64,000 nt of DNA from Parvularcula sp. LCG005. GTDB taxonomy: Bacteria; Pseudomonadota; Alphaproteobacteria; Caulobacterales; Parvularculaceae. Position 1 is the first letter of the stretch; each line of letters opens with the position of its first letter. Positions 17,726 to 26,423 of this stretch are shown piece after piece. The DNA lies in the NCBI RefSeq assembly GCF_032930845.1, contig NZ_CP136758.1, forward strand, positions 124,001-188,000, in the 5' to 3' direction. The notes under the pieces are model-generated. The model made no database searches. It was not told the origin of the DNA and saw nothing but the letters and a program-made list of their open reading frames with translations. A program made the translations under genes and the position numbers.

Positions 17726-18886
17726 TTAGCGTTGCTTTATGCCAAAGCCGATCCGCACCCATGGAATCCGCCGCAGGATCTCATAGCCCAGCGCACAGCC
17801 AAGGGCGGTGGCGCCGGTAACAAGCAGGAACTCGGTCCAGACACCCAGGCCCTGACGGGTCAGCCAGTATCCGGCCGACACGGTGATCGTCTGGTGCAGG
17901 ATGTAATAACAGAACACTGCGCCGGTCAGATAGCGGAGGACGGCGGATGGCCGGTTCAGAAATCGCTGCGCCAGTCCGAGCAGGGTCAGGATCGATAGCC
18001 ATGCATAGTAGGTCTCAACCGTCTCCCAGCTCGGGCCGACGATGGGCGCCAAGGCACTGTGCTGCATCCAGACCTTCCAGGCGTCGATGACCCAAAGCCG
18101 ATAGGCCAGCAGAATGACGACCGCGGCCGCCGTGACCGGCCAGACCCGCCCGATGACGCGCCAGAAGCCGTCGTTCTTTGCGACCATGTAACCGAGCAGC
18201 AGGATAGTCAGGCTGTGGGCATGGTTGGCCCAGTCTTCGGTCAGATTATGCGTTGTCGGGAAAAGGGGGTTCAGCAGATAGGTATAAAGGACAAACGGGA
18301 TCGCCGTCAGAAAGATGACCCTGAGATTGCTGGCGAAAAACCATGTGAGAGCGCGGCTGTTCGCGATCCGGCGTAAAAGCGGGAAAAACGGCGCCAGCAG
18401 CAGCCCGTAGACAAACAGATAGACCACGTACCAGAGATGGTTCCAGGTGGGCGTGGAGATACCGTAGGACTCATCTTCTGCAAGATAGCCGGAATAGAAC
18501 GCGCCGAACCCAGGCTCGATAATATCGGCCTGGCGCAGCTGAAAGTAACTTTGCGGAGCCACGACAAAAAACATGCCGACCACGATCGGGATGAAGAGCC
18601 GGAAACTGCGGGACGCCGTAAAGGTCGTGATCTTCTGCTTGTCGGAGGCAAAGCGGATGGCAATACCGGAGATGAAGAACAACAGGGCCAGTCGCCATGG
18701 ATTGATGACAACCATGAGCGGCTGCGCCGCCGAAGACATGTGCACGCTTTTCACATGCCAGTTCCACGTCACGTAGAACATGCCGACGTGATAGAAGATC
18801 AGCAGACCGAAGGCGATGACCCGTAGCCAGTCGAGGTCGTACCGGCGACTGTTTGACGGTTGGGCGGTGTCCAGGGGCAGGGTCAT
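17726..18886 (-). CDS. Membrane acyltransferase of the acyltransferase-3 / OpgC type
   Basis: 386 residues with about ten hydrophobic helices. The start [20 protein letters not shown] followed by [10 protein letters not shown] is characteristic of acyltransferase-3 proteins related to OpgC (MdoC), which O-acylate or succinylate glycans at the inner membrane. [10 protein letters not shown] and [18 protein letters not shown] are other family segments. The natural acceptor cannot be read from sequence. It is divergent from a membrane LytTR regulator 111 bp away, a likely control partner. Confidence 0.85.
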   Translation of the reverse strand: MTLPLDTAQPSNSRRYDLDWLRVIAFGLLIFYHVGMFYVTWNWHVKSVHMSSAAQPLMVVINPWRLALLFFISGIAIRFASDKQKITTFTASRSFRLFIPIVVGMFFVVAPQSYFQLRQADIIEPGFGAFYSGYLAEDESYGISTPTWNHLWYVVYLFVYGLLLAPFFPLLRRIANSRALTWFFASNLRVIFLTAIPFVLYTYLLNPLFPTTHNLTEDWANHAHSLTILLLGYMVAKNDGFWRVIGRVWPVTAAAVVILLAYRLWVIDAWKVWMQHSALAPIVGPSWETVETYYAWLSILTLLGLAQRFLNRPSAVLRYLTGAVFCYYILHQTITVSAGYWLTRQGLGVWTEFLLVTGATALGCALGYEILRRIPWVRIGFGIKQR

Positions 18887-18997
18887 GGGCGCTCTCTTGC
18901 ATAACGAATGACCTGTGATCGCAGCGCGCCTGCGCCAGCACCATAAAGCGGTGACAATGGGCGGAGCGGCGGGTCAAAACAGACGCTCCGGGGCCGA

Positions 18998-19933
18998 ATG
19001 GCGGCGGAGTGGGACGAAAACGATGCAAAATCCTTGTGGCGTCTGCGCCCGGAGCGCTACGGGGACCTGATGGAGATGCGTTCTGATCCTAATCGCGAAG
19101 ACCGCCACACTGATCGCGTCACCTTCCTTTGGTTGACCGGATTCATGTTGCTGTCGCTGGTGATCAGGATCCTTTCCTACAGTACCGAATTTGAACGCAC
19201 CGATGGCGTGGGCATGGTACCGGTCGGTCACGTCGTCATTTTTGAGACGTCCAGTACACTCGTCCTGATCGCCCTGATCCCGATGGTCGCTGCATTGTTA
19301 TCGCGCGCGTCGCCGGGACAGCATGGCACAACGCGTGTTGCGCTGGTGCATGTGGCAGGGGTGACGGCCTATTCTCTCATCCATGTTCTGTGCATGGCGG
19401 CATTGCGAAAATTGTCGTTCGCGGCGTTTGGCCTGGGGCAGTATGATTTCATGGATGCGTCAGCGCCATTGCGGGAATTCATCTATGAGTATCGCAAGGA
19501 CATCTTCAGCTACCTGCTGACCGCGATGTTCCTGTTGATGTCGCGCCAATTGGCCGAGCAGCGGCGTGAATTGGCCACCATCCGGCAAGAGGCGCGGTCG
19601 ACCCAGCGGCTCGCGCTCAAATCCGGTGGCCAGACCCATTGGATCGACGGCCAGTCCGTCCGGTACGTCAAAGCCGCCGGCAATTATGTCGAGGTCCATG
19701 CTGCCGGCGCACCGGTTCTCGCCCGAACGACGTTGAATGCGATCGAGCAGACCCTGCGCGATGCGGGTGTCGGGGCGGTGCGTCTGCACCGGTCCTATGT
19801 CGTCAATCGCGCCCTTATCCGCCGGACCGTGCCGAACGGTGAAGGGGATTTGCAGGTGGAACTGGACTGCGGTGCTGTTATCCCATGCAGCCGGCGGTAT
19901 CGCGAGCAGCTGGACGCCCCAGTGGCGGCCTGA
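18998..19933 (+). CDS. Membrane-bound LytTR-domain transcriptional regulator
   Basis: 311 residues. Four hydrophobic helices (about 47-65, 77-102, 115-140 and 165-185) are followed by a short coiled linker. A C-terminal LytTR DNA-binding domain (about 205-305) shows IDGQSVRYVKAAGNYVEVH and VRLHRSYVVNRALI. Such proteins bind DNA while anchored in the membrane and sense membrane or small-molecule cues. A second possible start is Met25. Head-to-head placement with the acyltransferase suggests local regulation. The last codons form half of a hairpin shared with the convergent chemoreceptor gene. Confidence 0.87.
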   Translation: MAAEWDENDAKSLWRLRPERYGDLMEMRSDPNREDRHTDRVTFLWLTGFMLLSLVIRILSYSTEFERTDGVGMVPVGHVVIFETSSTLVLIALIPMVAALLSRASPGQHGTTRVALVHVAGVTAYSLIHVLCMAALRKLSFAAFGLGQYDFMDASAPLREFIYEYRKDIFSYLLTAMFLLMSRQLAEQRRELATIRQEARSTQRLALKSGGQTHWIDGQSVRYVKAAGNYVEVHAAGAPVLARTTLNAIEQTLRDAGVGAVRLHRSYVVNRALIRRTVPNGEGDLQVELDCGAVIPCSRRYREQLDAPVAA

Positions 19934-19947
19934 ATTGTTCAGGCCGC
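19925..19947. terminator. Symmetric hairpin overlapping both convergent stop codons
   Basis: GCGGCCTGA (19925-19933) and TCAGGCCGC (19939-19947) form a perfect 9-bp stem with the loop ATTGT. Each arm encodes the final Ala-Ala-stop, or the end of it, of one of the two converging genes. No T run is present. Confidence 0.5.
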
Positions 19948-21654
19948 ACGGTGGGCTGTCTGACGGGCCCGAGGGCAGTCATCGTCAATCGTGAAAGCAC
20001 TGACCAGGTTCGACAGGGCTTCCATGTCTTCACGCAGCTTATTGGTCACCCCGGTTGAATCATCGACCATGGACACAAATTGCTGGGTGATCTGATCAAG
20101 GCTGCGCACGCCTGCCGTGACGTCGGTCAGGGCAGAGGACTGCTCCCGCGAGGCGAGTGCTGTCTGTTCAAAGACACCGCCGAACTGGCTCACCGCCGTG
20201 ACGATGGAGTCGAGCTCACCGCGGGCCTTGTCAAACAGAGTGCTGCCCGCGTCGACCTGCTGGGCGCTTCGATCGATCAAGGTACCAATTTCTTTGGCGG
20301 CATCGCTGGCACGCTTGGCCAGATCGCGAACTTCTTGCGCCACGACGGCAAAGCCGCGGCCTGCTTCACCTGCGCGTGCCGCTTCGACACCAGCATTAAG
20401 GGCAAGCAGGCTGGTCTGGAACGAGATTTCGTCAATCATCGAAATGATCTTGGTGATTTGATCAGAAGACGATTTGATCCCGGCCATGGCTTCACCGGCC
20501 TGGTCCATCACTTCCCGGGTCCGGCTGGCATTGCTCACCGTTTTCCTGACACCGATCGAAGCGTCACCGACCGAGGTCGAGGTGCGGGAGACCGTCTCCG
20601 CGATTTCTTCAAGGGATGCAGAGGTTTCCTCGACCGTTGCGGCCTGGTTGGCGGTGCGTTTGGCAATCGAGCCTGCGACCGTGGAGAGGTGATCCGTCGC
20701 CGACGCGATCCGGCCGGTCTGATCGATGATATTGTGAACAAGATTGCTCAGCATTTCGGCGGCTTTGTTGAAATCGACGCGCAGGCTTTCATTGGCAGGG
20801 TCAAATTCATCCGCAATGCGCACGGTCAGATCACCCGATGAAAGGCGGGTCAGGGCGTTTCGCAGGGATCCGACGGCGAAGGCTTGCGCTTCACCCTGTT
20901 CTTCAAGCTGCCGCTGTGAGGATGTCGCCTTGGCCATTGCTTCGCGGGCGGACTGTTCGGCTTCGCTTGCCTTGCGGGCATCCTCTCTTGCCTGTTCAGA
21001 GGCGGCGTTGGCCATGGCCTCGGCTTTCCCGGCACGCTCTGCATCCTGTTTGGCCAGACGTTCCGCATCGGCCGCCGCAAGGCGTGCTGCAATGGCTTTC
21101 TCAGCCTGATGATCGGCATCCACTTTCGAGGCATGAGCTTCATCAAGGGTACGGGTCATGGTGTGCGTGACCCAAACCAGCACGCCCGTCTCGGCGACAA
21201 CCACGACTGCATGCAAGAGAACGCGGGGCAGGCTTGCCGCACCGGGGAACACCCACGCGGGCAGCGCAAAATTCAGTACCAGGTGATGCACAGCCGTCAC
21301 GGCTGCTGCCATCAGTACACAGCGCCAGTCGAGCAGGGCGCAGGTGACGGCAACGGCTGCAAAGAAATACATATGCATGTCGATCTGCCAAGGGTGGCCT
21401 GCAAAGTCGAAGACAAGCAGGGCGGCCTGCAGCGCATAGCCGGCTGCAACCGTCAGACGACCCACCGTTCCGGTCTTGTCACTCTGCACCGCCAGCCAGC
21501 CCGTGGCTGCAATTGCAAAACTCATCCCGGCGGCCAGATGTGTCGTCTCGGACCCAATAACCATCCCGGCAATCAGCAGCATGGGGACATGAACAAACTG
21601 ACCATAGGTCAGGAGCATCAGCGATTTGCGGCGGAGGATTTCAAGCGGTGTCAT
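19939..21654 (-). CDS. Methyl-accepting chemotaxis protein with polytopic membrane N-terminus
   Basis: 571 residues. About six membrane helices (20-185) replace the usual periplasmic sensor. An Ala/Glu-rich coiled coil (about 185-265), a HAMP-like stretch ([13 protein letters not shown]) and the cytoplasmic signalling domain (about 310-555) follow. The hairpin tip [20 protein letters not shown] and [17 protein letters not shown] are canonical for CheA/CheW coupling. The absence of a large periplasmic loop suggests sensing in or near the membrane, such as redox state or hydrophobic ligands. It overlaps a small upstream gene by ATGA. No other che gene is in the window. Confidence 0.93.
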   Translation of the reverse strand: MTPLEILRRKSLMLLTYGQFVHVPMLLIAGMVIGSETTHLAAGMSFAIAATGWLAVQSDKTGTVGRLTVAAGYALQAALLVFDFAGHPWQIDMHMYFFAAVAVTCALLDWRCVLMAAAVTAVHHLVLNFALPAWVFPGAASLPRVLLHAVVVVAETGVLVWVTHTMTRTLDEAHASKVDADHQAEKAIAARLAAADAERLAKQDAERAGKAEAMANAASEQAREDARKASEAEQSAREAMAKATSSQRQLEEQGEAQAFAVGSLRNALTRLSSGDLTVRIADEFDPANESLRVDFNKAAEMLSNLVHNIIDQTGRIASATDHLSTVAGSIAKRTANQAATVEETSASLEEIAETVSRTSTSVGDASIGVRKTVSNASRTREVMDQAGEAMAGIKSSSDQITKIISMIDEISFQTSLLALNAGVEAARAGEAGRGFAVVAQEVRDLAKRASDAAKEIGTLIDRSAQQVDAGSTLFDKARGELDSIVTAVSQFGGVFEQTALASREQSSALTDVTAGVRSLDQITQQFVSMVDDSTGVTNKLREDMEALSNLVSAFTIDDDCPRARQTAHRAA

Positions 21655-22019
21655 AGAGGGTCTCCAATCCGTGGATCACGGACGAATTTGGAATCGGCCG
21701 ACGTTAAGGGCGGGGTTGGTCTTGCTGTGCGGCGGGCGCACAGGGAGGGGGTGGCATTCAGCGCCATGACGGCGCCCGGAGGCCTGTATTGTTGGTCGCG
21801 GCTGACATGATCGCGCCAGACCAGAATGCTGTTCGCAACGGGACCGCGGCCCAGAAACGCCGCGTCGCTAGTGACGGCGTGGGTCAGCATGGCGTTGAGC
21901 GGCGTCCCTGCCGGATAAATGATCAGCGTCGGCCCCTCTGATCGGGGCAGCAGCGAATGCATCACCAGAACGCTCAGCGTCAGGCAGACCATCGTGATAG
22001 GTAATGCAAAGCGACGCAC
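21651..22019 (-). CDS. Small membrane-anchored protein coupled to the chemoreceptor, unknown function
   Basis: 122 residues from a GTG with GGAAAG eight bases upstream. ATG at 21992 is an alternative. One N-terminal helix (about 5-24) precedes a periplasmic-looking domain with [15 protein letters not shown] and [14 protein letters not shown], then an Arg/Pro-rich tail. I do not recognise the family. The ATGA overlap with the chemoreceptor gene means co-translation, and a role as a sensory accessory is inference. A 13-bp palindrome sits just before its ribosome site. Confidence 0.6.
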   Translation of the reverse strand: MRRFALPITMVCLTLSVLVMHSLLPRSEGPTLIIYPAGTPLNAMLTHAVTSDAAFLGRGPVANSILVWRDHVSRDQQYRPPGAVMALNATPSLCARRTARPTPPLTSADSKFVRDPRIGDPL

Positions 22020-22031
22020 GGCTTGAACTTT

Positions 22032-22044
22032 CCAACCAAGTTGG
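22032..22044. promoter_or_regulatory. Palindrome CCAAC-CAA-GTTGG before the chemoreceptor operon
   Basis: A perfect 5-bp inverted repeat with 3-bp spacer lies 13 bp upstream of the small gene start and overlaps the region just before its ribosome site. An AT-rich TATATT-like stretch at about 22060-22078 could be the -10 region. Operator or mRNA hairpin are both possible. Confidence 0.3.
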
Positions 22045-22104
22045 GTCCAAGCCTACAGTGATGATCTTAATATATAGGATAATGGGCAGGATGAATGGGG
22101 CGGC

Positions 22105-22323
22105 CTAGGCGGCGCTGTCATCCGGCTCATATTCAAGGATGTCGCCAGGCTGGCAGTTCAGCGTCTGGCAGATGGCCTCAAGGGTCGAAAATCGGACGGC
22201 TTTTGCCTTCCCGGTTTTCAGGATCGAAAGATTGGCAATTGTGACGCCCACCTGATCGGACAGTTCGGTCAGAGACATGCGTCTCTCGAGCAGCATCCGG
22301 TCCAGCTTCACATTTATGGCCAT
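22105..22323 (-). CDS. YozG-like XRE family transcriptional regulator
   Basis: 72 residues from ATG 22323. A longer frame extends upstream, but family members start with this kind of segment (MAINVKLDRMLLERRMSLTE). Nearly all of it is a Cro/C1-type helix-turn-helix: SLTELSDQVGVTIANLSILK, then the conserved KAKAVRFSTLEAICQTLNC and QPGDILEY. Such small regulators usually sit next to a small membrane protein gene and repress the pair. Here a 37-residue hydrophobic peptide gene lies 168 bp upstream on the same strand, and an inverted repeat lies between them. Confidence 0.88.
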   Translation of the reverse strand: MAINVKLDRMLLERRMSLTELSDQVGVTIANLSILKTGKAKAVRFSTLEAICQTLNCQPGDILEYEPDDSAA

Positions 22324-22410
22324 TGGTCGCGACTGTTCCCGGATCCGTGTGACAAACAGCATGGGGCATTTTCTGCCATGATACTGCTTTTGATCGCCCA
22401 AAATGCGCCT

Positions 22411-22466
22411 GTTTGGCAGGCAAGTGCAACATCGGTCAGATGTCAGCCCTGCCCTTCCTGCCAAAC
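22411..22466. promoter_or_regulatory. Long inverted repeat between the 37-residue peptide gene and the XRE gene
   Basis: GTTTGGCAGG (22411-22420) and CCTGCCAAAC (22457-22466) are perfect inverted copies 36 bp apart. The pairing can extend by AAG/CTT past a single bulged base. It lies in the leader of the XRE gene. It could be an operator for that regulator or an RNA hairpin that controls its translation. There is no T run. Confidence 0.45.
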
Positions 22467-22490
22467 CGCACGTGCAGAGCGCGGACGTCA

Positions 22491-22604
22491 CTACACGATC
22501 AGGCTGAAGTCGGCTACTGCTGTGCCAAGACCCAGTAGAATAAAACTGACGCCAACACCCGCGACAAGCGCGGACAGAACCGACCCAAAACGCGAAGTAG
22601 ACAT
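22491..22604 (-). CDS. 37-residue hydrophobic membrane peptide
   Basis: A short frame from ATG 22604 with a strong AGGGAAA ribosome site seven bases upstream. The peptide begins MSTSRFGSVL and is one hydrophobic helix rich in Ala, Val, Leu and Gly to its end (TAVADFSLIV). In related loci a YozG-like regulator accompanies a larger DUF2975 membrane protein. This may be a reduced or truncated relative, or an independent small membrane protein. It reads away from rdgB, 93 bp from the rdgB start. Confidence 0.5.
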   Translation of the reverse strand: MSTSRFGSVLSALVAGVGVSFILLGLGTAVADFSLIV

Positions 22605-22697
22605 TTTAATTTCCCTTTCTCGGTGTACGAAACCGAACGGCTTCGTTGAATAACGATATGGATATGTCGAAAAGCGATACAAGATCAGGATTGAGAA

Positions 22698-23327
22698 ATG
22701 CCGGTGGAAAATGTTGTTCGACTGCAAAGCGGCCAGAAACTCGTTCTTGCCACCCATAATGCGGGCAAGGTGCGTGAATTTCAGCGGATGATGGGTGAAG
22801 AGGTGCACATTGTCTCTGCCGAGGAACTCGGGCTCGCCGAGCCGGAAGAGACCGGCACGACCTTTGTGGATAACGCCCTTCTGAAGGCAAAGGCGGCGGC
22901 AACGGCCAGCGGGCTGGTCTCCATGGCGGATGATTCAGGTCTCGCCGTGGCGGGGCTGGGGGGCGAGCCGGGCATCTATTCCGCGCGCTGGGCGGGGCCG
23001 GGCAAGGACTACGCCCAGGCCTTTGCCCGTATTGCCGACGAATTGGCCGGGCGGCATGTCAAAGCGCCTTTCAATGCCGCTTTCGTCTGCGTTCTTGCTG
23101 TCGTCACCCCGGACGGAGACCAACTGGTGGCCGAAGGGCGGGTTGACGGCACGCTCGTTTTTCCGCCGCGCGGCGAGGCGGGGTTCGGCTATGACTCCAT
23201 CTTCGTGCCGGAGGGCGCCGAGAAGACCTTTGCCGAAATGGCGCCGGACGACAAAGCGGCCTATTCTCACCGTGCACGGGCCTGGCGCATCATGGCACCG
23301 CAACTGATGCCCGAGGTCGGCCAGTGA
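22698..23327 (+). CDS. rdgB: Non-canonical purine NTP pyrophosphatase RdgB/HAM1
   Basis: 209 residues. It hydrolyses dITP, XTP and related abnormal nucleotides to monophosphates and so keeps them out of DNA. The family start LVLATHNAGKVREFQ, the FVDNALLKA and MADDSGLAV segments (catalytic Asp), SARWAG, and GFGYDSIF with SHRARA near the end are all present. It ends in a GTGA overlap with hemW, a common alphaproteobacterial pair. Confidence 0.96.
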   Translation: MPVENVVRLQSGQKLVLATHNAGKVREFQRMMGEEVHIVSAEELGLAEPEETGTTFVDNALLKAKAAATASGLVSMADDSGLAVAGLGGEPGIYSARWAGPGKDYAQAFARIADELAGRHVKAPFNAAFVCVLAVVTPDGDQLVAEGRVDGTLVFPPRGEAGFGYDSIFVPEGAEKTFAEMAPDDKAAYSHRARAWRIMAPQLMPEVGQ

Positions 23328-24457
23328 GTGTTCGCACCGGGGTCTATCTGCACTGGCCCTATTGCGCGCGCATCTGTCCGTACTGTGACTTTAACGTCGT
23401 GAAGGCGCGCGACATCGACATGCATCGATGGCAGCGCGCGCTGACCGAAGATATCCGGTACTGGCGTGATCGGCTTGGCGCCCGGACGCTCGACAGTTTC
23501 TATTTCGGAGGGGGCACCCCATCATTGATGGAGCCTGAGCTCGTCCGTGCCGTGCTGGACAAGACGGCCGCACTGTTCGCCTTCAATATTGACGCCGAGA
23601 TCACGCTCGAAGCCAATCCGACCGATGCTGAAATTGATCGGTTTGCGGACTATGGACGTGCTGGTGTCAATCGGCTGTCCCTTGGGGTGCAGTCTTTTGA
23701 TGATGACCAGCTCAAATTTCTGGGGCGAAACCACAATGGCCATGCGGCAGCGCGCGCCCTTAATCGGGCGCTGGAAAGTTTCGGGCTCGTGACGTTCGAC
23801 CTCATTTACGGTCTGCCTGATGAAAGCGCCCATGATTGGGAAGAGCGCCTTGTCAAAGCCTGCGCCATGGGCGCGGGGCATCTGTCGCTCTATCAACTGA
23901 CGATTGAGCAGGGGACGGCATTCGGGCTGGCCGTCGGCCGGGGGGACTGGTCACCGCCAGATGAGGACATGGCTGCGGACTTGTACGAAATCACCCAGTC
24001 GGTGACTCGCGTTGCAGGGTTGCCGGCCTATGAAATTTCCAATCACGCCAGGCCAGGTCAGGAGGCGGTGCACAACTCCCTTTACTGGCAGGGGGCAGAC
24101 TGGATCGGCATCGGACCGGGTGCCCACGGACGATTGACCCTGGGCGGGCACCGAACCGCCATTATTGGTGAGCCGAACGTTGAACAATATCTGTCCATGA
24201 CGCCGGCGGAACGCTACGCCGAGGAACGCCTCGACGATCTCGCCATCGCGACCGAAGCCTTGGCGGGTGGCCTGCGGCAGGTCGCGGGCATAGATTTGAG
24301 GGCGCTCGGTGATGATATCCGAGATCGGATCGCGCCGGTCTGCTCGCGTCTCTCAGATGAGGGATTTTTGACTCAGGACTCCACGTATCTTCGCATCAGT
24401 CCCAAGGGTCGTCTGTTGACCGACCATATTGTCAGCCAGCTGACAACAGCGCTCTAG
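23324..24457 (+). CDS. hemW: Heme chaperone HemW (radical SAM)
   Basis: 377 residues from a GTG overlapping the rdgB stop. HemW is related to oxygen-independent coproporphyrinogen dehydrogenase but acts as a heme-binding chaperone that delivers heme to membrane proteins. The radical-SAM cluster is C14, C18 and C21 in CARICPYCDF. YFGGGTPS, the NPTD segment, LSLGVQSF and NHARPGQEAVHN match HemW rather than HemN. The shorter length than HemN (about 450) also fits. Its stop is 2 bp from that of the converging kinase gene. Confidence 0.93.
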   Translation: MSVRTGVYLHWPYCARICPYCDFNVVKARDIDMHRWQRALTEDIRYWRDRLGARTLDSFYFGGGTPSLMEPELVRAVLDKTAALFAFNIDAEITLEANPTDAEIDRFADYGRAGVNRLSLGVQSFDDDQLKFLGRNHNGHAAARALNRALESFGLVTFDLIYGLPDESAHDWEERLVKACAMGAGHLSLYQLTIEQGTAFGLAVGRGDWSPPDEDMAADLYEITQSVTRVAGLPAYEISNHARPGQEAVHNSLYWQGADWIGIGPGAHGRLTLGGHRTAIIGEPNVEQYLSMTPAERYAEERLDDLAIATEALAGGLRQVAGIDLRALGDDIRDRIAPVCSRLSDEGFLTQDSTYLRISPKGRLLTDHIVSQLTTAL

Positions 24458-24459
24458 TC

Positions 24460-26334
24460 TCAGCTGACGGCGCGGGGCGCTTCCTCAAGCTGTCCGGTCC
24501 ACCGCTCCAGCATGGCGATAAGGTCGTTGGGATCAAACGGCTTTGACAGGAAGTCGTTCATGCCGGCCGCCAGGCATTCCTCACGGTCAGCGGTGGAAGC
24601 GTTAGCCGTCAGCGCGATGATCGGCGTATCGGTGGCCCCCTGCGACCGCAGTCGCCGCGTGGCCTCCAGCCCATCCATCTCGGGCATCCGCATGTCCATC
24701 AGGACGATGTCATATGGAGCGTGTGCAAATGTTTCGACGGCTTCGCGGCCATTACCGGCGAGGTCGACATAGTGACCCGCGCGCTTGAGAATGGCCGTCG
24801 CGAGGACCGAATTGATCTGATTGTCTTCGGCCAGAAGGACCCTCAGCTTGCGTGACGTTGACGGACCAGTCCCGACATCCTTGGAATCAAGACGTTCTGC
24901 CCGTGGCGCCCGCTGCGGTGCGTCCGTCAGTCGTTCCATCAGACTGGACTGGCGGATCGGCTTGATGAGATAGCTCGAAAAGCCTGCACGCCGGAAAGCT
25001 TCGAGCCGGCCCCGGGCGACCGGTGAGAGAAGGACGATGGCACGCGGTGAGGCCTTGGCCAGACGGGCGCCGTCACTGGCGGCGAATTTCAGGTCGCACA
25101 ACAGGGCCGCGCGCGGGGAACGGGACAGAAGGCCCAGCGCCTCTTCCGGTGTCTCGGCAAACATGACCTTTGAAATACCCGCCGCATCAAGCTGCAGCAT
25201 CAGCATACGCCGCAGAAAAGCGTTGTCCGTCGCAACGACCACGGGATGGTCGAATTTGAGCTCGTCTTCCGTACGCGGCTGGTCCGGTGCGGCAGGCAGC
25301 GGGATTTCAAAGGCAAACGTACTGCCGGTGCCGATTTCGCTCTCGACACTGATTGTCCCGCCCATGGCCTTGACGATCTGCTGCGCGATGGAGAGGCCAA
25401 GGCCCGTCCCTTCATAGCCGCGCGACCGTGTGTCATCGGCCTGGGCAAATTCATTGAAGATGCGGTCAATGTTCGATTTGGAAATGCCAATGCCAGTGTC
25501 CGTGACGCTGAACCGCAGGACAGGGACAGCGTCGTTCTGTCCAACGACACGCAGTTCAAGGCTGACACCGCCCTCTTCGGTGAATTTGACGCCATTGCCA
25601 GCAAGGTTGAGAATGACCTGACGAAGGCGCGCTTCGTCACCGAGCAGTCGCGCCGGCACATCCGGCGCAACGAAGCTGGCAATCTCGAGGCCCTTATGGG
25701 CCGCCCGGGGCGAAAGAAGTTCGGCGATCGACTGCAACAGACCGGCTGGGTCCATGACCTGCTCTTCAAGCTCAAGATGGCCGGCCTCGATCTTGGAATA
25801 GTCGAGAATATCGTTGATCAGTCCCAGGAGGGCCATGCCGGATTCCCGGACGGCCTCGGCATAGGTGCGCTGGTTGCTGTCGAGGTCGGTATCGATCATC
25901 AGACCGGTCATGCCCAGAATGCCGTTGAGCGGCGTGCGCATTTCATGGCTCATCGTGGCGAGGAAGCGCATTTTCGCCTGGCTCGCATCGTTCGCGCTGC
26001 GCGCCATGTCCTTCAGAATGGCCCAGCTCTTGCGGTCGCGCGTGACATCCTGGCCGGTGTAGAGGGTCTTGCCGCCGTCAAGTGGGGAGACGGTCCATTC
26101 GATCAGCCGCGCGGCAGAGTTGGTATCAATCGCCGTAGTGAACCGGCTGGTGACAGGGTGGGGCGATTTGACGGGCCGAATGCCGGTGGGTCGCTTGGTC
26201 GGGGAGAAAACGTCACCCTTTTCCAGCGCCCCTGCCTCTTCGGCAGCAGCGTTCAGATAGGTGACCTGGTCCTGCTCATCGGTCATGACCGCCATCAAGG
26301 CGATGCGGTCGAGTACCGCCAGAGACACTGCCAT
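24460..26334 (-). CDS. Soluble hybrid sensor histidine kinase with two receiver domains
   Basis: 624 residues, with GGGAG before the ATG. Order: PAS-like N-terminus (about 1-100); HisKA with His130 in [13 protein letters not shown]; HATPase with [13 protein letters not shown] and [13 protein letters not shown]; a degenerate receiver (about 360-460) with [10 protein letters not shown]; and a full C-terminal receiver with phosphoacceptor Asp547 in [11 protein letters not shown] and the conserved Lys in LSKPFD. No membrane helix is present, so it senses in the cytoplasm. No partner regulator or phosphotransfer gene is adjacent. The pathway is unknown. Confidence 0.93.
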   Translation of the reverse strand: MAVSLAVLDRIALMAVMTDEQDQVTYLNAAAEEAGALEKGDVFSPTKRPTGIRPVKSPHPVTSRFTTAIDTNSAARLIEWTVSPLDGGKTLYTGQDVTRDRKSWAILKDMARSANDASQAKMRFLATMSHEMRTPLNGILGMTGLMIDTDLDSNQRTYAEAVRESGMALLGLINDILDYSKIEAGHLELEEQVMDPAGLLQSIAELLSPRAAHKGLEIASFVAPDVPARLLGDEARLRQVILNLAGNGVKFTEEGGVSLELRVVGQNDAVPVLRFSVTDTGIGISKSNIDRIFNEFAQADDTRSRGYEGTGLGLSIAQQIVKAMGGTISVESEIGTGSTFAFEIPLPAAPDQPRTEDELKFDHPVVVATDNAFLRRMLMLQLDAAGISKVMFAETPEEALGLLSRSPRAALLCDLKFAASDGARLAKASPRAIVLLSPVARGRLEAFRRAGFSSYLIKPIRQSSLMERLTDAPQRAPRAERLDSKDVGTGPSTSRKLRVLLAEDNQINSVLATAILKRAGHYVDLAGNGREAVETFAHAPYDIVLMDMRMPEMDGLEATRRLRSQGATDTPIIALTANASTADREECLAAGMNDFLSKPFDPNDLIAMLERWTGQLEEAPRAVS

Positions 26335-26423
26335 AGAAACTCCCGTGGGACGAATAGGCAGCCAGAAAACTCCGAAAATTTGAAGAAAAGGTAAGGCTGT
26401 TGAAGATAGTGGCCGTCCGCCAG

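Noticed and set aside
24436-24477. Two CAGCTGAC copies around the hemW and kinase stops
   Set aside because: Eight-base repeats with one partly inside coding sequence; chance occurrence is likely and no hairpin with T run forms.
25246-26394. Open frame on + opposite the histidine kinase
   Set aside because: The kinase has all its motifs. The opposite frame has none and no start signal.
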